DNA of 7,334 bases, from assembly GCA_024280875.1 (NCBI GenBank), contig JAJRPH010000327.1:1-7334 (forward strand). Direction: 5' to 3'. Under the pieces are notes generated by a model that made no database searches, was not told the origin of the DNA, and saw only the letters and a list, made by a program, of their open reading frames with translations. This document shows positions 4,821-7,334 of the stretch, one piece after another. Each line of letters opens with the position of its first letter. Positions within the stretch are counted from its first letter, which is position 1. The DNA is from Deltaproteobacteria bacterium (GTDB taxonomy: Bacteria; Desulfobacterota; Desulfobacteria; Desulfobacterales; Desulfosalsimonadaceae). The translations under genes and the position numbers were made by a program.

Positions 4821-6203
4821 TCATGTTTTGCCCAAAAGATGCCGCAACGCACCCTCCAGATCCGGATGCCTGAAAGAATATCCTGTTTCCGAAAGGACTC
4901 CGGGTTTCACCCGTGTGCTCGAAAGAATAGTTTCACGTCCCATTTCCCCGAAAAAAGTGTTAACGGCAAGTGCGGGTACGGTAAAGCAGGCAGGTCGGGA
5001 AAGGACTTTGGCAAGGACATGGGTAAATTCCTTGTTTGTCGCAGGGCTAGGCACGACCAGATTCACCGGTCCTGATATTTTTTCTTCAAACAATACATGA
5101 TATATGGCGCCGACAGCATCATCAATGCCGATCCAGCTCATATACTGTTTTCCGGTTGAAATTTTGCCGCCGATTCCCATTTGAAATGGTAAAAGCAGTT
5201 TTCCCAGCGCTCCGCCCTGTGGAGAAAGAACAATACCAATGCGAAGGCTGGTTGTCCGGATACCGGCCTGGACTGCTGCATCCGTCGATGTTTCCCACAT
5301 GTGGCAGACCTCAGAGATAAAATCTTTGCCGGGTTTATCGGATTCATCTAACAGTATGTTTTCCCTGTGCCCGTAATATCCTATGGCCGAAGCAGACAGA
5401 AATACCCTGGGCGGGCTTTTCATTTTAGATATGGTTTCCGAAATCAGGCGGGTACTCTGCACCCGGCTGTCAATAATTCGTTTCTTTTTTTCCCGGGTCC
5501 AATGTCCTTCCCCGATATTTTCCCCGGACAAATGGATAACCGCATCAATAGGTCCTGCATTATCAAGGTCCAATCTGCCGTTTGCAGGATCCCATTGGAT
5601 TTCCCCCCTTTTTTTGTTCGGAGGACGCCGGACCAGCTGCATCACATGGTGGCCACCGGTGGTCAGGAATGGAATAAGGGTGGAACCGAGAAGGCCGCTG
5701 GCACCGGATATCAAGATTCGTAAAGGGTTCTTTTGTTTGTGGGACAGATGATCAGCTATATCGGCGGTGGTTGTATTGTGTCGATACGTAAAAATCTGCT
5801 TCAGTTTTTTTTCAACAAACGGTTTCATCACTACGGTTCCTAATGGATGAAAAGGAAGCGCATATTCTATGGAGTCTTCAAGAATACATTTTGTCCGGTC
5901 AAGATCTTTAAACCGGTGGGTATGTATCCATTTCGAAAAAGGCCCTTTTACCTGTAAGTCTTTAAATGAAATGTTTTCCTGGTAATCCACATGTCGGGCA
6001 TGCCATTTTATCGGAATCGGACCGGCTGCGAGTCTCATCTTCACTTCTGCGCCGATATGAATTCCACCGGTTTGGGAGATGATTTCAAGGGGGTCCCAGG
6101 GAGGACTCAGCCGTTCAATGGCACCGGGGCGGGCATGCCACTTGAAAACTTCTTCAACCGGCGCATTAATTTCTGATTGCTTTTTAAATATTTTTGTTTT
6201 CAT
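4821..6203 (-). CDS. SRPBCC domain fused to TIGR01777-type NAD(P)-dependent epimerase (YfcH/SulA-like) with DUF1731
   Basis: The product has 460 residues in three parts. Residues about 3-145 form an SRPBCC/polyketide-cyclase-like ligand-binding domain (INAPVEEVFKWHARPGA at 12-28). Residues about 161-400 form a Rossmann short-chain dehydrogenase/epimerase domain with GASGLLG at 167-173, HLSGENI at 224-230 and ASAIGYYG at 271-278. Residues about 408-455 form the DUF1731 tail with P410, RETILSSTRVKP and FRHPDLEGAL. This architecture is known in the TIGR01777 family, often mislabelled 'cell division inhibitor SulA'. It is predicted to be a cytoplasmic oxidoreductase or epimerase with an unknown substrate. 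All parts and length look complete. Its ATG lies 20 nt inside the end of the Cys-rich gene, and its own ribosome site is weak, so translation is probably coupled to that gene. Confidence 0.88.
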   Translation of the reverse strand: MKTKIFKKQSEINAPVEEVFKWHARPGAIERLSPPWDPLEIISQTGGIHIGAEVKMRLAAGPIPIKWHARHVDYQENISFKDLQVKGPFSKWIHTHRFKDLDRTKCILEDSIEYALPFHPLGTVVMKPFVEKKLKQIFTYRHNTTTADIADHLSHKQKNPLRILISGASGLLGSTLIPFLTTGGHHVMQLVRRPPNKKRGEIQWDPANGRLDLDNAGPIDAVIHLSGENIGEGHWTREKKKRIIDSRVQSTRLISETISKMKSPPRVFLSASAIGYYGHRENILLDESDKPGKDFISEVCHMWETSTDAAVQAGIRTTSLRIGIVLSPQGGALGKLLLPFQMGIGGKISTGKQYMSWIGIDDAVGAIYHVLFEEKISGPVNLVVPSPATNKEFTHVLAKVLSRPACFTVPALAVNTFFGEMGRETILSSTRVKPGVLSETGYSFRHPDLEGALRHLLGKT

Positions 6204-6393
6204 GGTTTGATTTACCGCATGTACATACTTTTTTTTCGTTTTTGGAATTGTTGTTTAAGCACATCCTGCATCGCGTATCACTGCACATCTGACAGGAAAA
6301 GCAATCCGGGCATTTGTTTTTTTTCTGCGTGTCCGGCTGTTTTTCAGGGATATATACTTTGCCGGGCAGGCCTTTGATTTCAACAAACGGCAT
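6184..6393 (-). CDS. Small cysteine-rich protein, probable metal-binding, coupled to fdhD
   Basis: The product has 69 residues from ATG 6393, beginning MPFVEIKGLPGKVYIPE. A compact cysteine cluster follows: Cys28-x2-Cys31-x2-Cys34-x2-Cys37-x4-Cys42-x2-Cys45, then Cys57-x-Cys59. Eight cysteines in 69 residues suggest a zinc or iron-sulfur site. I recognise no named family. Two upstream in-frame starts exist (GTG 6399, ATG 6396). ATG 6393 is preferred because AGGGAG lies 5 nt before it and the sequence then begins with Met-Pro-Phe. The fdhD stop (6398-6396) overlaps this start region, and the gene ends 20 nt inside the epimerase gene, so it sits between two translationally linked neighbours. 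Being next to fdhD suggests a link to formate dehydrogenase maturation or electron transfer; this is inference. Confidence 0.7.
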   Translation of the reverse strand: MPFVEIKGLPGKVYIPEKQPDTQKKNKCPDCFSCQMCSDTRCRMCLNNNSKNEKKVCTCGKSNHENKNI

Positions 6394-6395
6394 CA

Positions 6396-7220
6396 TCACT
6401 CCCTTTGATTTTCAGGGAATACGAATCTCTTTTTTCCGCAAAAAACCATCAAATCATCACCTCTTGCACAAGCAAGGGTCATGTTGACGGCGCGGGCCAG
6501 GTCGACCCCGAGCGATGTGGGGCGGGAAACTCCGATAAGCATTTCAAGCCCGGCCCGGGCAGCTTTCTGGACCAATTCATAGCTTAACCGTGAAGACATG
6601 ACTCCAAAGCGGGCATCTGAAATTTTATTGTCCATGAAGGTTTTGCCGATAGCCTTGTCAAGGGCATTATGACGGCCAACATCTTCTGCGGATGCAAGAA
6701 CCTGAAAGTCCTTATCAAATATTAAAGCCGCATGAGCGCTGCGGGTTTTTTTGTGAATCGGCTGGAATGAGGAAAGCCGTTCGGAACAAGCCCTCACCTG
6801 GTCAGGGGAGATTCTTAATTTGTTTTTAACCGGGGTGGTAATCTGGTGAAGGTCGTCAACCACTTCTTTGCCGCATATGCCGCAACTGCTCTGGCTGACA
6901 AATCCTCTGCGGTCTAAAAGGTCAACCACTTTATTTTTTCGTTCGTCCGTGAGTGTCACCGTAGCAACATTCGTATTTTCTTCAGTACAGAAACCGATGG
7001 TTACGATATCTTCGGGTGAGTCAATCAGTCCCTCGGCCAGACAGAATCCGGCCACATGCGCGATCTCGTCCCCAGGCGTCCGCATCACCACGGAGTAGGG
7101 GTTGCCTTCAATCCTTATGGACAGTGGTTCTTCGATAATCAGCGGTTGCGTTTGAGACGATTGCTCATTTTTTTTGAAATAAGTAATGGCAATAGTTTTT
7201 GATTCGTTCATGGTTGACAT
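6396..7220 (-). CDS. fdhD: FdhD, sulfurtransferase for formate dehydrogenase molybdenum/tungsten cofactor
   Basis: The product has 274 residues from ATG 7220. FdhD carries sulfur from the cysteine desulfurase IscS to the bis-MGD cofactor of formate dehydrogenases, which is needed for their activity. Visible marks are the catalytic pair in SSCGICGK (Cys113 and Cys116), EDVGRHNALDKAIG at 179-192, SSRLSYELVQKAARAG at 209-224, SRPTSLGVDLA at 232-242 and ARGDDLMVF at 252-260. The glycine-rich TGG-H motif of E. coli FdhD reads T-R-S-A-H here. The length fits the family. Other in-frame ATGs lie at 7235 and 7211. ATG 7220 is chosen for the AAGGAG 5 nt upstream. The start lies inside the end of the preceding gene (stop at 7210-7208), so translation is coupled. 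No formate dehydrogenase subunit is visible in the window. Confidence 0.93.
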   Translation of the reverse strand: MSTMNESKTIAITYFKKNEQSSQTQPLIIEEPLSIRIEGNPYSVVMRTPGDEIAHVAGFCLAEGLIDSPEDIVTIGFCTEENTNVATVTLTDERKNKVVDLLDRRGFVSQSSCGICGKEVVDDLHQITTPVKNKLRISPDQVRACSERLSSFQPIHKKTRSAHAALIFDKDFQVLASAEDVGRHNALDKAIGKTFMDNKISDARFGVMSSRLSYELVQKAARAGLEMLIGVSRPTSLGVDLARAVNMTLACARGDDLMVFCGKKRFVFPENQRE

Positions 7221-7334
7221 GTAAACTCCTTGCATTCATTTTCAGTCAGTATATCCATGGTATAAAGAATTCGCTGTTCTTTTTCCCGCTGATCTTGTGT
7301 AAGTGTTTCCGGATGAAAATCTTGCAGTAATTCA
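7208..7334 (-). CDS. C-terminal end of an unidentified protein (runs off right edge)
   Basis: On the minus strand a reading is open from the window edge to TGA 7210-7208, giving 41 residues: ELLQDFHPETLTQDQREKEQ, then RILYTMDILTENECKEFTCQP. It is charged and probably helical, with cysteines at the end. No family is recognisable from this tail. Overlap with the fdhD start, which contains its ribosome site, supports a real coupled gene; accessory or subunit genes of formate dehydrogenase would be expected here, but nothing visible shows that. A second frame is also open for about 28 codons but ends earlier, so this call is tentative. Confidence 0.5.
   Translation of the reverse strand, partial: ELLQDFHPETLTQDQREKEQRILYTMDILTENECKEFTCQP
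7226..7231 (-). promoter_or_regulatory. Ribosome binding site deciding the fdhD start
   Basis: AAGGAG on the minus strand lies 5 nt before ATG 7220, within the last codons of the upstream gene. It has near-ideal sequence and spacing, unlike those before the ATGs at 7235 and 7211. Confidence 0.75.

Noticed and set aside
1..7334. CRISPR array, tRNA, rRNA or intact insertion sequence
   Set aside because: I saw no regularly spaced repeats with spacers, no tRNA/rRNA-like sequence, and no complete transposase with terminal repeats.

Overview
The window looks like a bacterial chromosome segment of moderate to low GC. The gene content suggests an anaerobe with molybdenum or tungsten formate metabolism, most plausibly a sulfate-reducing Desulfobacterota (Desulfobacteraceae-like). 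That placement is an inference from fdhD, the ferredoxin/DUF364 pair and a small Cys-rich protein; no rRNA or tRNA is present to confirm it. All intact metabolic genes lie on the minus strand. The only plus-strand genes are a toxin-antitoxin relic and a transposase fragment.

Layout, right to left (direction of minus-strand transcription): at 7334-6184 the tail of an unidentified gene, fdhD and a 69-aa Cys-rich protein overlap one another. The Cys-rich gene also overlaps by 20 nt the start of a 460-aa SRPBCC plus NAD-epimerase (TIGR01777/YfcH-like) fusion protein ending at 4821. These genes look like one translationally coupled operon whose promoter lies outside the window. At 4820-4306 there is a roughly 500-bp gene-free stretch. 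It holds a perfect 15-bp tandem duplication next to a REP-like motif, a strong plus-strand hairpin terminator with no gene in front of it, and the promoter of the next gene with an 18-bp palindrome over its -10 region. At 4305-3355 is a nitrilase-superfamily amidohydrolase with a complete Glu-Lys-Cys triad.

At 3265-2170 is a plus-strand 'graveyard'. It contains the C-terminal remnant of a REP-associated (Y1-type) transposase with a frameshift in an A-run. It also contains an HTH antitoxin whose first 20 or so residues are the start of a RelE/ParE-type toxin, as if the toxin gene had been almost completely deleted and its head fused in frame to the antitoxin. The AT-rich region in front carries direct repeats and a near-palindrome that could be its operator.

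At 2161-1 a second minus-strand unit starts from a TTGACT-17-TATATA promoter. It encodes a 12-TM membrane protein of unknown function, a DUF4213/DUF364 protein, and, after a 1-nt gap, a protein beginning with two ferredoxin-type Cys clusters that runs off the left edge.

The most interesting points are the toxin-head/antitoxin fusion, the orphan terminator with a possible small RNA, and the Cys-rich protein translationally tied to fdhD. I do not see a complete, clearly new multi-gene system in this window.
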